Source of the DNA: Rahnella victoriana
GTDB lineage: Bacteria; Pseudomonadota; Gammaproteobacteria; Enterobacterales; Enterobacteriaceae
Direction of reading: 5' to 3'
Length of the DNA stretch: 64,000 nt
Assembly: GCF_004330295.1 (NCBI RefSeq)
Contig: NZ_SJOJ01000005.1
Span: forward strand, 124,001-188,000
Each line of letters begins with the position of its first letter. Position 1 is the first letter of the stretch. Shown piece after piece: positions 36,569 through 45,078 of this stretch. The notes beneath the pieces were generated by a model. It was given only the letters and a program-made list of their open reading frames with translations. It ran no database searches and was not told the origin of the DNA. The position numbers were made by a program, and so were the translations under genes.

Positions 36569-37048
36569 ATGTCAAACCCAGCATATTTATGGTTAACTGA
36601 TGAAAATGGTTCCCCCGTTATAGGTGGATCTTTAGTTTCTGGTCGAGTCGGTGCCATAGAATTAAAGTCGCTGACTCATAATGTACAGATCCCAACCGAC
36701 TCAAATACGGGACGATTAACGGGAACGCGGGTCCATTCTCCTTTATCCTTTCAAAAGGAATTTGATAAGGTTACACCGCTTTTATACAAAGGAATGAGCC
36801 AGGGGCTTACCCTGAAATCCGCAACATTTAAGATGTATCAGATCTTAGATGCAGGCATTGAATCCGAATATTTTAATATAATACTGGAAAATGTAAAAAT
36901 AACCTCAATTACACCGAACCTTTATCAAGGTGGTCAGACGGGTACGCATTTTGAAACAATCCAAATGCGCTATGAAGTTATTACCTGGAAGTGTTGCGAA
37001 GGCAATATTATATTTAAAGATTCGTGGAATAACCGCTGTATAGCATAG
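36569..37048 (+). CDS. hcp: Hcp-family type VI secretion tube protein
   Basis: 159-residue Hcp (TssD), the hexameric ring subunit of the type VI secretion tube and carrier of small effectors. Recognisable family features are AYLWLTDENGSPVIGGS at the N-terminus, IELKSLTHNVQIPTDSNTGR, LSFQKEFDKVTPLLYKGM and IQMRYEVITWKCCEGNIIFKDSW near the C-terminus. It starts with AAGGA at a good distance, 34 nt after the small membrane protein gene. No other type VI structural genes are in the window, so this is an orphan hcp island carrying cargo for a machine encoded elsewhere. Confidence 0.92.
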   Translation: MSNPAYLWLTDENGSPVIGGSLVSGRVGAIELKSLTHNVQIPTDSNTGRLTGTRVHSPLSFQKEFDKVTPLLYKGMSQGLTLKSATFKMYQILDAGIESEYFNIILENVKITSITPNLYQGGQTGTHFETIQMRYEVITWKCCEGNIIFKDSWNNRCIA

Positions 37049-37245
37049 GCATGCAAGTGGCTTGCCGTTGCGACGCAGCAGGCGTTTTTCAACAACTGCC
37101 TCGGATTACCGGCAATCGGTCATGTCAGCTGAGCTTATAACAGACACCTTAGCTTAGCCTCTGAAGTCTATGTCTATCCATTATTAAGATGTCGTCTTTA
37201 TAGCTAAGTTAAAGTGTCATCTGTGACATGAGTGAGTCAGGCTGT

Positions 37246-37637
37246 TCAGAGCTTTTCTTTCGGGCGGGCTACCCAGGTACTCTCGGCAATCATCAGTTTC
37301 CTGACGGTTTCTTTTGAAATGCTCAGTCCAAAGCCTGAGCTCAGTAACCGCCATGCGCCGGTTGGACTCATGCCACGGCAACGGGTGCGAATCAGCTTCA
37401 CAACCTGGGTCTTCAGGTCGTCATTCAGTTGATAGTTGCTGGGCCTGCCTCGGCGCCGGTTAATCAGTCCTTCAGGACCATCTTCGAGATACCGCTTAAC
37501 CAGACGGCGGCACTGACGGCGGCTCACTTCCATTGACCCCGCAGCGTCCGCGAGCGAGATGTCACGAGTATGTAGGCTTCGATGAGCTCCGCACGCAACT
37601 GGTCACGCAGCAGCATTACCGGTTTCTGACCACTCAT
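37246..37637 (-). pseudogene. Truncated, frameshifted ISNCY-type transposase remnant
   Basis: Reading the minus strand from 37637 gives MSGQKPVMLLRDQL, a typical ISNCY-family transposase start, then a stop after about 36 codons. The continuation EVSRRQCRRLVKRYLEDG lies in another frame, so there is a frameshift near 37560. The second part covers the helix-turn-helix and the Gly-rich segment (RRRGRPSNYQL) and ends at about 95 residues, before any DDE catalytic region. About three quarters of the gene is missing. It is a dead insertion-sequence fragment between the hcp module and the deaminase-like gene. Confidence 0.8.
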
Positions 37638-37686
37638 GTATTCACCTTTTTATCGTTGCCAACCGCAAGCGGGCAGGGGAAAGATG

Positions 37687-37863
37687 TCAACGTTTCAGGC
37701 TGGGAACAAAGTCTTCAGGGTTGACCAACACTGGATTCATTGCCCTCAGTTCCTCAAGTGCGCGTTCTTGAGCCCGCCTGCGAGGCATTTTTTTACTTCT
37801 CGACCGCTGTCCCTCTGCTTCCTGTTCATCCTGCTTTTCAAGTGCCAGTTGTTGCGTACGACA
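37687..37863 (-). pseudogene. Charged open segment, possible gene remnant
   Basis: The minus strand is open here for about 58 codons and encodes a highly charged helical peptide ending in NPVLVNPEDFVPSLKR. It has no ribosome site or good start; the first internal ATG gives about 35 residues. Composition looks protein-like rather than random. It could be the 3' end of a gene cut by the insertion sequence. I do not recognise the family. The rest of the 347-bp gap 37638-37984 shows nothing else. Confidence 0.25.
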
Positions 37864-37984
37864 TTAGCGTTTTGGAGTAACAATATCGGTGCGCATAATC
37901 ATGATTATGTTAAATTAACGATCGTACTAATAACCACCCTAGTACCCTCTGCTTCCTCTGACTTGAGTGGTTTTTATTTGTGTC

Positions 37985-38788
37985 TTAAATTTTCCTGTTA
38001 ATCACGTTTAACTGATTTTCTCCCAGTTCGATGATTTGCTGGATCCTGATATTCTCCACAACCTCGCTATTCATTTTTAGCTGGCTGGCGAACTCATCAA
38101 ATCCACGAGCCGTTGCATTGCTTCCGGTGGAAAACCAGTATGCCAGTAACATTTTAACGTTTTTATTCTTAGATAAAAAATCACTGATAATTCCGGTACA
38201 ACTTTCGCAGGGAATTCTCTCAGTAATCATAATAACAGTGTTAAAATTAAGGTGTCGGTTATCAAGTAACTCTTGAAAAACATTAACCAAAATTCGCTCA
38301 CCATCATGAACACGATCTGGCTGACCGGGATAACGGATGTCCACCGCGTAAAAGTGAGAGTTTGGATAAGGTTCAGAAACCCAGATCTTGTCTGTTTCTT
38401 CATGCCACAATTTGGCCGACGGTTCGCCGGTTCCTATCAGCGAAGCAATATTACTTGGGATGATATTTCCGTCAAAGTAAGCATTTCGCTGCGCATTTCT
38501 CATTTCACTGGCAAAGTTAATACTGGCAGCGATAAGCCCGTTAGAGACGATATGATCACCTTGCATTAACGAACAGGTAGCCAGATTTCCAGATAAATAT
38601 TTATTGTCAGCGAAATGTTCATCGCCCTTTCTTTGCGCTTCCAGCTGATGTTTCAGGTAAATGGGATGCGTTCTGTATTCTAAGAGATGATTAAAGCAGT
38701 TAATTAATTCTTGGTGCTGCGCGTAGGTAAACATAATAACTCTGCTGTTTTTCGGGCCGGTCCAAAATTCTACTGTATCAGCGTTCAT
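37985..38788 (-). CDS. Orphan deaminase-like protein (bacterial toxin deaminase motif)
   Basis: 267-residue protein with no signal peptide or membrane segment. Residues 186-215 read IMITERIPCESC, then GIISDF and a basic VKMLL strand. PCESC at 193-197 matches the zinc-binding PCxxC motif of the cytidine deaminase superfamily, and the context TERxPCxSCxxxIxxF matches toxin deaminases of the BURPS668_1122/XOO_2897 kind. About 30 residues earlier HDGERIL (161-167) occupies the place of the catalytic (H/C/D)xE motif, with Glu164 as the likely proton shuttle. The first 140 residues match nothing I know. Low GC and nearby IS debris suggest transfer. No immunity gene is obvious. A nucleic-acid deaminase role is inference. 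Confidence 0.5.
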   Translation of the reverse strand: MNADTVEFWTGPKNSRVIMFTYAQHQELINCFNHLLEYRTHPIYLKHQLEAQRKGDEHFADNKYLSGNLATCSLMQGDHIVSNGLIAASINFASEMRNAQRNAYFDGNIIPSNIASLIGTGEPSAKLWHEETDKIWVSEPYPNSHFYAVDIRYPGQPDRVHDGERILVNVFQELLDNRHLNFNTVIMITERIPCESCTGIISDFLSKNKNVKMLLAYWFSTGSNATARGFDEFASQLKMNSEVVENIRIQQIIELGENQLNVINRKI

Positions 38789-38875
38789 GCTGTAAATGTC
38801 ACCGGATGATGAACGCTAATATAGTGCGCATTTGCTTTTTAATAATGATGCTGGCTGCCTTAAACGCCGAAGTGA

Positions 38876-40276
38876 TTGACTTTGCGCCGGATAATCAGAA
38901 AATGTTTCTTTTCGCGCGCCCACCAGAGATCACCGGAGTTTATCATCGCCTCTTCCCGACGCTTTTCCCCTGTATGGACACTTAAAAAGACTGGCGCATT
39001 GGCTGGCATGGCGTTGCTGCTGGCAAGCTGTTCTTCCACACCGCCAAAATCACTGGTGACACCGTTGCCGCCGGTGGCCAAAAATCCGCTGCCGCCGAAA
39101 CCGGCTCAACCCCATGAACCCGTACGCGGCGTCTGGCTGGCGACCGTTTCCCGCCTCGACTGGCCACCGGTGTCTTCGGTCAATACCAGCAATGCGGCAA
39201 GCCGGATCAGTCAGCAGAAACAGGCCATGACTGACACACTGGATAAACTGAAAAGTCTCGGTATCAACACCGTATTCTTCCAGGTGAAGCCGGACGGCAC
39301 TGCCTTCTGGCCTTCGAAAATTCTGCCCTGGTCAGATATGCTGACCGGCAAAATCGGCCAGGATCCGGGTTACGATCCGTTGCAGTTTATGCTCGATGAA
39401 GCGCACAAGCGCGGCATCAAAGTGCATGCGTGGTTTAACCCCTACCGCGTGTCTGTTAACACCAAACCTTCCACTGTGGCTGAACTGAACCAGACATTGT
39501 CGCTGAACCCGGCCAGTGTGTTTGTCCTGCACCGTGACTGGATCCGCACGGCGGGCGATCGTTACGTGCTTGATCCGGGCATTCCCGAAGCACGCGACTG
39601 GATCACCAGCATCGTGGCGGAAGTGGTGTCGCGTTATCCGGTGGATGGCGTGCAGTTCGATGATTACTTCTATTCCGAGACGGCCGGTTCCGCGCTTAAC
39701 GACAGCCTGACGTTTAAACAATACGGACAAGGGTTTGCGTCGAAAGCGGACTGGCGGCGGCATAACACCCAGTTGCTGATCGAGCAGGTATCGCGCACCA
39801 TCAAACAGCTGAAACCCGAGGTGGAGTTTGGTGTCAGTCCGGCAGGCGTCTGGCGCAACATGTCGCACGATCCGGCCGGTTCACAAACGTCCGGCGCGGC
39901 GGCGTATGACGAAGCCTACGCGGATACCCGTCTGTGGGTGCAAAAAGGGTTGCTGGATTATATTGCGCCACAGCTTTACTGGCCGTTCGCCCGCAAGGCG
40001 GCGCGGTATGACGTGCTGGCTCACTGGTGGGCCGATGTGGTGAAGCCCACTCACACGCGGCTTTATATCGGCGTGGCGCTGTATAAAGTGGGTGAACCGT
40101 CAAAAAGTGAACCTGACTGGATAGTCAGCGGCGGTGTGCCGGAGCTGAAAAAGCAGCTCGATATGAATGAATCCGTGCCGCAAATTAATGGCACGATTTT
40201 GTTCCGCGAAAACTACCTCAATCAGCCCCAGACGCAGGATGCCGTGCGTTATCTGAAAAGCCGCTGGGGAAGCTGA
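38876..40276 (+). CDS. YddW-like glycoside hydrolase-family lipoprotein (GHL10)
   Basis: Lipoprotein with a GHL10/DUF187 TIM-barrel domain like E. coli YddW, expected at the outer membrane and probably acting on glycans or peptidoglycan. The family core begins at VRGVWLATVSRLDWPP, followed by GINTVFFQVKPDGTAFW, GIKVHAWFNPYRV, DGVQFDDYFY (acidic active-site candidates), GVSPAGVWRN and YIAPQLYWPF. The lipobox is LLAS|C preceded by LKKTGALAGMA. The 5' end is odd: the only in-frame start giving the whole signal is TTG at 38876, which makes a ~48-residue pre-lipobox region. The natural ATG at 38974 is one base out of frame, so a single-base indel or an unusual start is likely. Confidence 0.82.
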   Translation: MTLRRIIRKCFFSRAHQRSPEFIIASSRRFSPVWTLKKTGALAGMALLLASCSSTPPKSLVTPLPPVAKNPLPPKPAQPHEPVRGVWLATVSRLDWPPVSSVNTSNAASRISQQKQAMTDTLDKLKSLGINTVFFQVKPDGTAFWPSKILPWSDMLTGKIGQDPGYDPLQFMLDEAHKRGIKVHAWFNPYRVSVNTKPSTVAELNQTLSLNPASVFVLHRDWIRTAGDRYVLDPGIPEARDWITSIVAEVVSRYPVDGVQFDDYFYSETAGSALNDSLTFKQYGQGFASKADWRRHNTQLLIEQVSRTIKQLKPEVEFGVSPAGVWRNMSHDPAGSQTSGAAAYDEAYADTRLWVQKGLLDYIAPQLYWPFARKAARYDVLAHWWADVVKPTHTRLYIGVALYKVGEPSKSEPDWIVSGGVPELKKQLDMNESVPQINGTILFRENYLNQPQTQDAVRYLKSRWGS

Positions 40277-40286
40277 GGGTATGAAA

Positions 40287-40313
40287 AGAACAGGGGAAAA
40301 CCTCCCCTGTTCT
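40287..40313. terminator. Bidirectional terminator between yddW-like gene and fhuE
   Basis: AGAACAGGGG (40287-40296) pairs perfectly with CCCCTGTTCT (40304-40313). It has an A-rich left flank and lies between convergent genes. Confidence 0.8.
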
Positions 40314-40335
40314 CTGTTAAGGAACACCTTTCACA

Positions 40336-42534
40336 TCAGAACGCGTAATTCGCGCTGACCGAAACACTGCGCGGTTCGCCGTAAACGGCGTAATCGCTGA
40401 GCCATGAATAGTAGGTGCGGTCAAACAGGTTGTTGATGTTGGCCTGAACCGACAACTGTTTGGTCACCTGATAGCGGGTGAACAGATCGACAATCGCCGT
40501 GCTGCCCTGTGATACGCGATGAGTCTCCCCATCCGGGCCGGTCGCGTTCTGGAAGGTGCGGTTTTGCCAGTTCACGCCACCGCCGACCGTCAGATCCGGC
40601 AACATCGGCAACTGGTAACGGCTGAAGAGTTTCAGCTGGGTCTGTGGCATGTTGCTGTTCAGGCGGCTGCCGGTGTCGTCTTTCGCCACATAACGCGTTG
40701 CGCCGAAGGTCATTTGCAGATTGTCGGTCACCGCGCCGCTCACCTCAAACTCGGCCCCTTTGCTCACCGTGCCATTTGCCGCGACGTAGGCCTGCTCGCT
40801 GGAACCGTTGACGAAATTGCTGCCATCGGCCTGCGCGACATTATCCTGCTCGATGCGGAACACCGCCAGCGAGGCGTTAAGACGGCCATCCATCCACGCC
40901 GATTTCAGGCCGGTTTCGTAGTTTTTGCCGGTGGTCGGTGACAGATAATGGCCGTTGATATCGCGGTCAGTCTGCGGCTGGAAGATGGAGGTGTAGCTGG
41001 CGTAAGCCGACCAGGTGTCGTTGATGTCATACACCAGCCCGCCGTACGGCGTCACGTTGTTCTTCTGCATATTGCCGCTGCTGCCGTTGCTGGTCCATTC
41101 GGTGTAACGTGCCCCAAGGATCAGCGAAAGCGGATCTGCCAGCGAGAAACGGGTGGCGAAATAGCCGGCTTTCTGGCGAACTATATCGTCGGCGTTCAGG
41201 TACCAGTCGCCCCACTCCGGCTCGCTGACGCTGCCGTCCCAGCTGTTGCCAAAGCTGCCAAGGGTATCGCTGTCAATGGAGCCATCCGCGCTGTACGTCT
41301 GGTTATGCTGGCGGCTGTAGCTGAGACCGGCGACCATCTGATGCTGACGGCCAAACAGTTCAAACGGCCCGGTGGCATAGGTATCCACGGAATCCACTTT
41401 GCGCGTGCCACGGTCTTTACTGCCAAAACCGCTCAGCCCTTCGCCGGTGGCGTGATCCGGGAAATCCATCAGATACAGCAGTTTATCGTTGAAGGTCTGC
41501 TCGCCATGCGTGCCGTTGACGCGCCATGTCCAGCCGTTATCAAAGTCGTGTTTTACGTTGGCGAAAACCTTGCGTGACTGAATGGCGTAATTCGTCCAGT
41601 CGGCGGAGGTGTTGGTGCTGCGGTCGTAATGGGTTCGCGAACCGTCGGTGTACCAGGTCGGCAGGCCGCCCCAGGTCGGGTTGCCTGTATTGTTTTCCTG
41701 ATAATCGTAACCGAGGGACACCGTGGTGTTGTCAGTCACATCGGCATCGACAACGCCGTAGAAGAATTTTTTACGCTTGTGATAACGATCCAGCCAGCTG
41801 TCCTGATCCTGATAGCCCGCCACCACCCGTCCGCGCACCGACCCTTCCTGATTCAGCGGGCCGGAGGCATCCAGCACATAACGTTGCTTGTTCCAGCTGC
41901 CATAGCTGGCGCTGATGTTGCCGGTGAATTCCTTGCTGTCGGCGTGCTTACGCACCATGTTCACCGACGCCGCCGGGTTGCCTGCGCCGGTCATCAGACC
42001 GGTTGCGCCACGCACCACTTCGATACGGTCATAAATCGCCGTGTCTTCTGCGGCATCGCCAAAGTTCCAGGTGTCGCTGACCGAGGAAGGAATATCGTCG
42101 TAGGTGTAATTGTTGATGTAAAAACCACGGGAGAAATAGGACACGCGTTCGCTGTCGATCACTTCCGTGGAGATGCCCGTGGTGTTGTCGAGCACATCGC
42201 CGACCGATTGCAGATCCTGATCCTGCATACGCTGTCGGGTGATCACGCTGACTGACTGCGGAATGTCGCGCGGCGTCAGGTTCATTTTGGTGCCTGCGGT
42301 GGTGGTTTTGACCGCGTAATCCTGCGCGTCACTGCTGGCCGCCGTCGCCGTGCCTTCGATCACCATATCCTGCGATTCGCCGGACGTGGCGGTGTTTGCC
42401 GTCGTGCTGGGTTCAGCCGCGTAAGCGGGATTCATCACCACAAGAATGGCCAGCGCCAGTGATGAAACGGTAAAAATCTTTCTTACATCCGGCGCGCAAG
42501 ACTCCGCGACGTTTCCCCTGCCAGTAAAGGACAT
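40336..42534 (-). CDS. fhuE: FhuE-type ferric coprogen/rhodotorulate receptor
   Basis: TonB-dependent outer-membrane receptor for coprogen and related hydroxamates. By eye it parallels E. coli FhuE throughout: TonB-box region DMVIEGTA, AGTKMNLTPRDIPQSVSVI, IEVVRGATGLMTGAGNPAA, PTWGGLPTW, YASYTSIFQPQTDRD, IEQDNVAQADG and a C-terminal Phe. It has 732 residues against 729 in E. coli. The chosen ATG at 42534 has GGGA 7 nt upstream; an alternative ATG at 42570 lacks one. The signal peptide ends near NPAYA. A 14/19 Fur site lies 87 bp upstream. It is a single gene with its own terminator. Confidence 0.93.
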   Translation of the reverse strand: MSFTGRGNVAESCAPDVRKIFTVSSLALAILVVMNPAYAAEPSTTANTATSGESQDMVIEGTATAASSDAQDYAVKTTTAGTKMNLTPRDIPQSVSVITRQRMQDQDLQSVGDVLDNTTGISTEVIDSERVSYFSRGFYINNYTYDDIPSSVSDTWNFGDAAEDTAIYDRIEVVRGATGLMTGAGNPAASVNMVRKHADSKEFTGNISASYGSWNKQRYVLDASGPLNQEGSVRGRVVAGYQDQDSWLDRYHKRKKFFYGVVDADVTDNTTVSLGYDYQENNTGNPTWGGLPTWYTDGSRTHYDRSTNTSADWTNYAIQSRKVFANVKHDFDNGWTWRVNGTHGEQTFNDKLLYLMDFPDHATGEGLSGFGSKDRGTRKVDSVDTYATGPFELFGRQHQMVAGLSYSRQHNQTYSADGSIDSDTLGSFGNSWDGSVSEPEWGDWYLNADDIVRQKAGYFATRFSLADPLSLILGARYTEWTSNGSSGNMQKNNVTPYGGLVYDINDTWSAYASYTSIFQPQTDRDINGHYLSPTTGKNYETGLKSAWMDGRLNASLAVFRIEQDNVAQADGSNFVNGSSEQAYVAANGTVSKGAEFEVSGAVTDNLQMTFGATRYVAKDDTGSRLNSNMPQTQLKLFSRYQLPMLPDLTVGGGVNWQNRTFQNATGPDGETHRVSQGSTAIVDLFTRYQVTKQLSVQANINNLFDRTYYSWLSDYAVYGEPRSVSVSANYAF

Positions 42535-42620
42535 AACGCATTCCCATAGAATTTTTTGAGGACGCGACACTGTTTCTATTTTTTATTTTTACAAGAACAG
42601 ATCGCAATGAGAACGTGAAT

Positions 42621-42639
42621 AGTAATTATTAACATTAAC
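42621..42639. promoter_or_regulatory. Fur box upstream of fhuE
   Basis: Read on the minus strand, GTTAATGTTAATAATTACT agrees with the 19-bp Fur consensus at 14 positions. It lies 87 bp before the fhuE start codon. The same 244-bp gap must also carry the promoter of the divergent small gene at 42815. Confidence 0.7.
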
Positions 42640-42814
42640 CCTGTCGCGAGAAGGTTCAGATTTATTACGTAACAAATTATTAATTTAAGGTTTTCTGAAG
42701 AATAGAATGAATTTCCCGGTTTCCCGGAGCAAGTTTCAGACCATTCTGTCCCACTGCCTGCGCTCATCAGTCTGATGTCTTCTACCCTTGAAGTGTTCAA
42801 CATAAGGAGACGCT

Positions 42815-43150
42815 ATGAGACGAATCATGCTGGCCCTCACCGTGCTTATCGCGGGCACAGCTGCGGCCGAAGACACCACGGCGCAACACACTCCCGCCAC
42901 CTATATCAATATTCTGTGCAGTTCCGCGCTGAATAAACCTGACGGTTCGGTGGATTATTTCCGTAATCAGATCAAGGATGTGTCGACACAATCGCAGTCG
43001 CCGTCAGCGATAAACAGAACGGAATTCGATGAGGATGAAACGGATAAGGTGATTGAAACCTGGACGTCGCTCAGCAAGGCTGAACGCGAAAAAGTGACGA
43101 CGCAGCAGCAATGTCAGGACACGCTGACTAAACGCTATCAGGCCGGGTAA
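42815..43150 (+). CDS. Small secreted protein of unknown function
   Basis: 111-residue protein with a clear signal peptide (MRRIMLALTVLIAGTAAA) and a mature part of about 93 residues. The mature protein has two cysteines, one near the start (NILCSSAL) and one near the end (QQQCQDTL), that could form a disulfide across the protein. Otherwise it is polar and helical, with an acidic middle (EFDEDETDK). AAGGAG precedes the ATG at optimal distance and a terminator follows, so expression is credible. I do not recognise the family. Confidence 0.7.
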   Translation: MRRIMLALTVLIAGTAAAEDTTAQHTPATYINILCSSALNKPDGSVDYFRNQIKDVSTQSQSPSAINRTEFDEDETDKVIETWTSLSKAEREKVTTQQQCQDTLTKRYQAG

Positions 43151-43170
43151 CGATGCGGTGACTGATTAAT

Positions 43171-43196
43171 GAATGCGGGCTTCCCTGCCCGCATTC
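43171..43196. terminator. Bidirectional hairpin between small secreted gene and PQQ dehydrogenase
   Basis: GAATGCGGGC (43171-43180) pairs perfectly with GCCCGCATTC (43187-43196). It lies between convergent genes with only a modest T content afterwards. Confidence 0.7.
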
Positions 43197-43208
43197 CTGA
43201 GCAGGATT

Positions 43209-44513
43209 TTATTGCGCCTTACTGACGCGCCAGATCGTGTTTCCGGCGTCATCGGCGATCAGCACGCCCCCCTGTTTATCCATCGCCAGCCCGACCGGCA
43301 GGCCACGGACCTGTTTCTGATCATCCGTCAGGAAGCCGGTAACGACAGGCTGCGGCAGTCCCACCGGTTTGCCGTTTTCGAATTTCACCCACATCACCTG
43401 ATACCCGTTCAGCGGTTTACGGTTCCAGCTGCCGTGTTCACTGATGAAGGCACCGTCGCGGTATTGCGGCATGTCATCGCCGGTATAGAACAGCAACCCG
43501 AGCGGCGCGACGTGCGAACTGATGGCGTAATCGGGTTTGATGGCTTTTTGCACCAGATCCGGACGCGGGGGTTTAACGCGTTCATCCACATGCTGACCGT
43601 AATAGCTGTAAGGCCAGCCGTAGAAACCATGTTCCTGCACCGAGGTCATGTAATCCGGCACCAGATCTGAGCCGATTTCATCGCGCTCATTCACCACCGC
43701 CCACAATTTCCCGCTCTGCGGCTCCCATTGCAGACCGGTCGGATTGCGCAGCCCGCTGGCATAAATCCGGCTGGCACCGGTGGCGGCATCGACTTCCAGC
43801 ACTGCGGCGCGGTGGTCTTCCGCCCCGATGCCGTTTTCGGTGATGTTACTGTTGGAGCCGACGCCGACATACAGCTTGCTGCCGTCCGGGCTGGCCAGCA
43901 GGGATTTGGTCCAGTGATGATTGATCGGCCCGCCCGGCAACGCGGTCACCACTTCTCCCGGCGCAGTGATCTGCGTTTCGCCGGTCTGGTACGGGTATTT
44001 AATCAGGCTGTCCGCACTGGCGACCCACAGCGTATTGCCGGTCAGCTGCATGCCGAATGGCGAGTTCACGCTGGCGATAAACGGGTGTTTCTCCCATTTG
44101 CCGCCGACATTGCGCAGCAGCGTGATGCTGTTGCCACCCTCACCGCCTTTACCGGACGATTTCTGCACCAGCCCCATGATTAACTCTTTCGGCCGGAAGA
44201 TCGGTTTTTTCGCCGGACCGTTGGATTCCGCCACCAGCACGTCGTTATTGGGCAGCACATAGACCTGACGCGGGTGTTTCAGGCCATCGGCGATTTTCTC
44301 GATCTTCAGCCCTTCCGCCACTTTCGGCATTTCGCCGGTTTTCCATGGCACACCTTCCGGCACTTTCATCGGCGGCATCAGGAAGTTTTGTGCTTTCGGC
44401 AGCTCAGGGTTTGCGCCGGTTTGTTTCTTCGGATCGATTTGTGAACTGTCATCGCAACTGCTCAGCAGCGCGGCGAGCGTCAGGGCGAGCAATGCCCGTT
44501 GGTGATTTTTCAT
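43209..44513 (-). CDS. PQQ-dependent sugar (sorbosone/glucose-type) dehydrogenase lipoprotein
   Basis: 434-residue soluble-type quinoprotein of the GDH-B/Asd/YliI fold with a six-bladed propeller, tethered as a lipoprotein (lipobox LLSSC in the first 20 residues). Family features are GLKHPRQVYVLPNNDVLVAES, a long middle with LYVGVGSNSNITENG, YASGLRNPTGLQW, WAVVNERDEIGSDLVPDY and the calcium/PQQ-side SEHGSWNRKPLNGY. It probably oxidises an aldose in the periplasm; the substrate is unknown. It is 11 nt downstream of a DUF2231 membrane protein gene, a pairing that suggests a membrane partner. It is unrelated in fold topology to Gcd at 25067. Confidence 0.9.
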   Translation of the reverse strand: MKNHQRALLALTLAALLSSCDDSSQIDPKKQTGANPELPKAQNFLMPPMKVPEGVPWKTGEMPKVAEGLKIEKIADGLKHPRQVYVLPNNDVLVAESNGPAKKPIFRPKELIMGLVQKSSGKGGEGGNSITLLRNVGGKWEKHPFIASVNSPFGMQLTGNTLWVASADSLIKYPYQTGETQITAPGEVVTALPGGPINHHWTKSLLASPDGSKLYVGVGSNSNITENGIGAEDHRAAVLEVDAATGASRIYASGLRNPTGLQWEPQSGKLWAVVNERDEIGSDLVPDYMTSVQEHGFYGWPYSYYGQHVDERVKPPRPDLVQKAIKPDYAISSHVAPLGLLFYTGDDMPQYRDGAFISEHGSWNRKPLNGYQVMWVKFENGKPVGLPQPVVTGFLTDDQKQVRGLPVGLAMDKQGGVLIADDAGNTIWRVSKAQ

Positions 44514-44524
44514 CGCATGTCTCC

Positions 44525-44950
44525 TTATGCTGTGCGGTCGCGTAACGCGAGCTGAACGTTGGCCAGCAGCAGAAGCACCACCGTCAGCGTCGACAGAATG
44601 ACGCCCGCAGGCACCACGGCGTAAGCATCGCGGCTGTGGATGAAGGCATTAAAGATGGCCAGCACGATGGCGACAAGATTCAGCCAGAAGTGCAGTCTGA
44701 CAGGCGGGTTGTGGCGGTAGCGGCTGCCGGCCCAGACCTGAAACAGATTGATCAGGCGGGGAATGATGGCGATGATCAGCCCCAGCACAATCAGCCAGCT
44801 GGCGGCATCCGTCCACATATTGATAAAGGTTTTCATATAGAGAATGTCGAAGATCCAGGCCGCGACAAAAAAACCAACAGGAATGGGATTTAACAGTTCG
44901 TACAGCGCCACTGCAGCTCCCCGGCGCTCTGAAATCGGGTGCGTTTGCAT
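44525..44950 (-). CDS. DUF2231-family inner-membrane protein
   Basis: 141-residue protein with four predicted membrane helices and a short N-terminal tail. The opening residues AVALYELLNPIPVGFFVAAWIFD and the later NLFQVWAG match the DUF2231 group. Some members lie next to heme or quinoprotein redox enzymes, and a role in electron transfer or anchoring has been suggested only by context. Here it precedes a PQQ sugar dehydrogenase by 11 nt, so they are one operon. No conserved heme-ligand pair can be asserted by eye. Confidence 0.8.
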   Translation of the reverse strand: MQTHPISERRGAAVALYELLNPIPVGFFVAAWIFDILYMKTFINMWTDAASWLIVLGLIIAIIPRLINLFQVWAGSRYRHNPPVRLHFWLNLVAIVLAIFNAFIHSRDAYAVVPAGVILSTLTVVLLLLANVQLALRDRTA

Positions 44951-45078
44951 GTCCGTCTCCTTTACTTATCCACGGTTACCGCGCAGGAAAAGCACGGCAA
45001 CCCACAGGCGTACCTGTAATAGATTAGTAAACATGATGAATTGTGACGGAGTAATTGCGGGATTTTTGTATCTGAGGG

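Noticed and set aside
37636..38001. A 121-codon plus-strand open frame in the IS/deaminase gap
   Set aside because: It crosses the IS remnant boundary and the deaminase 3' end, lacks a ribosome site and has random-looking composition.
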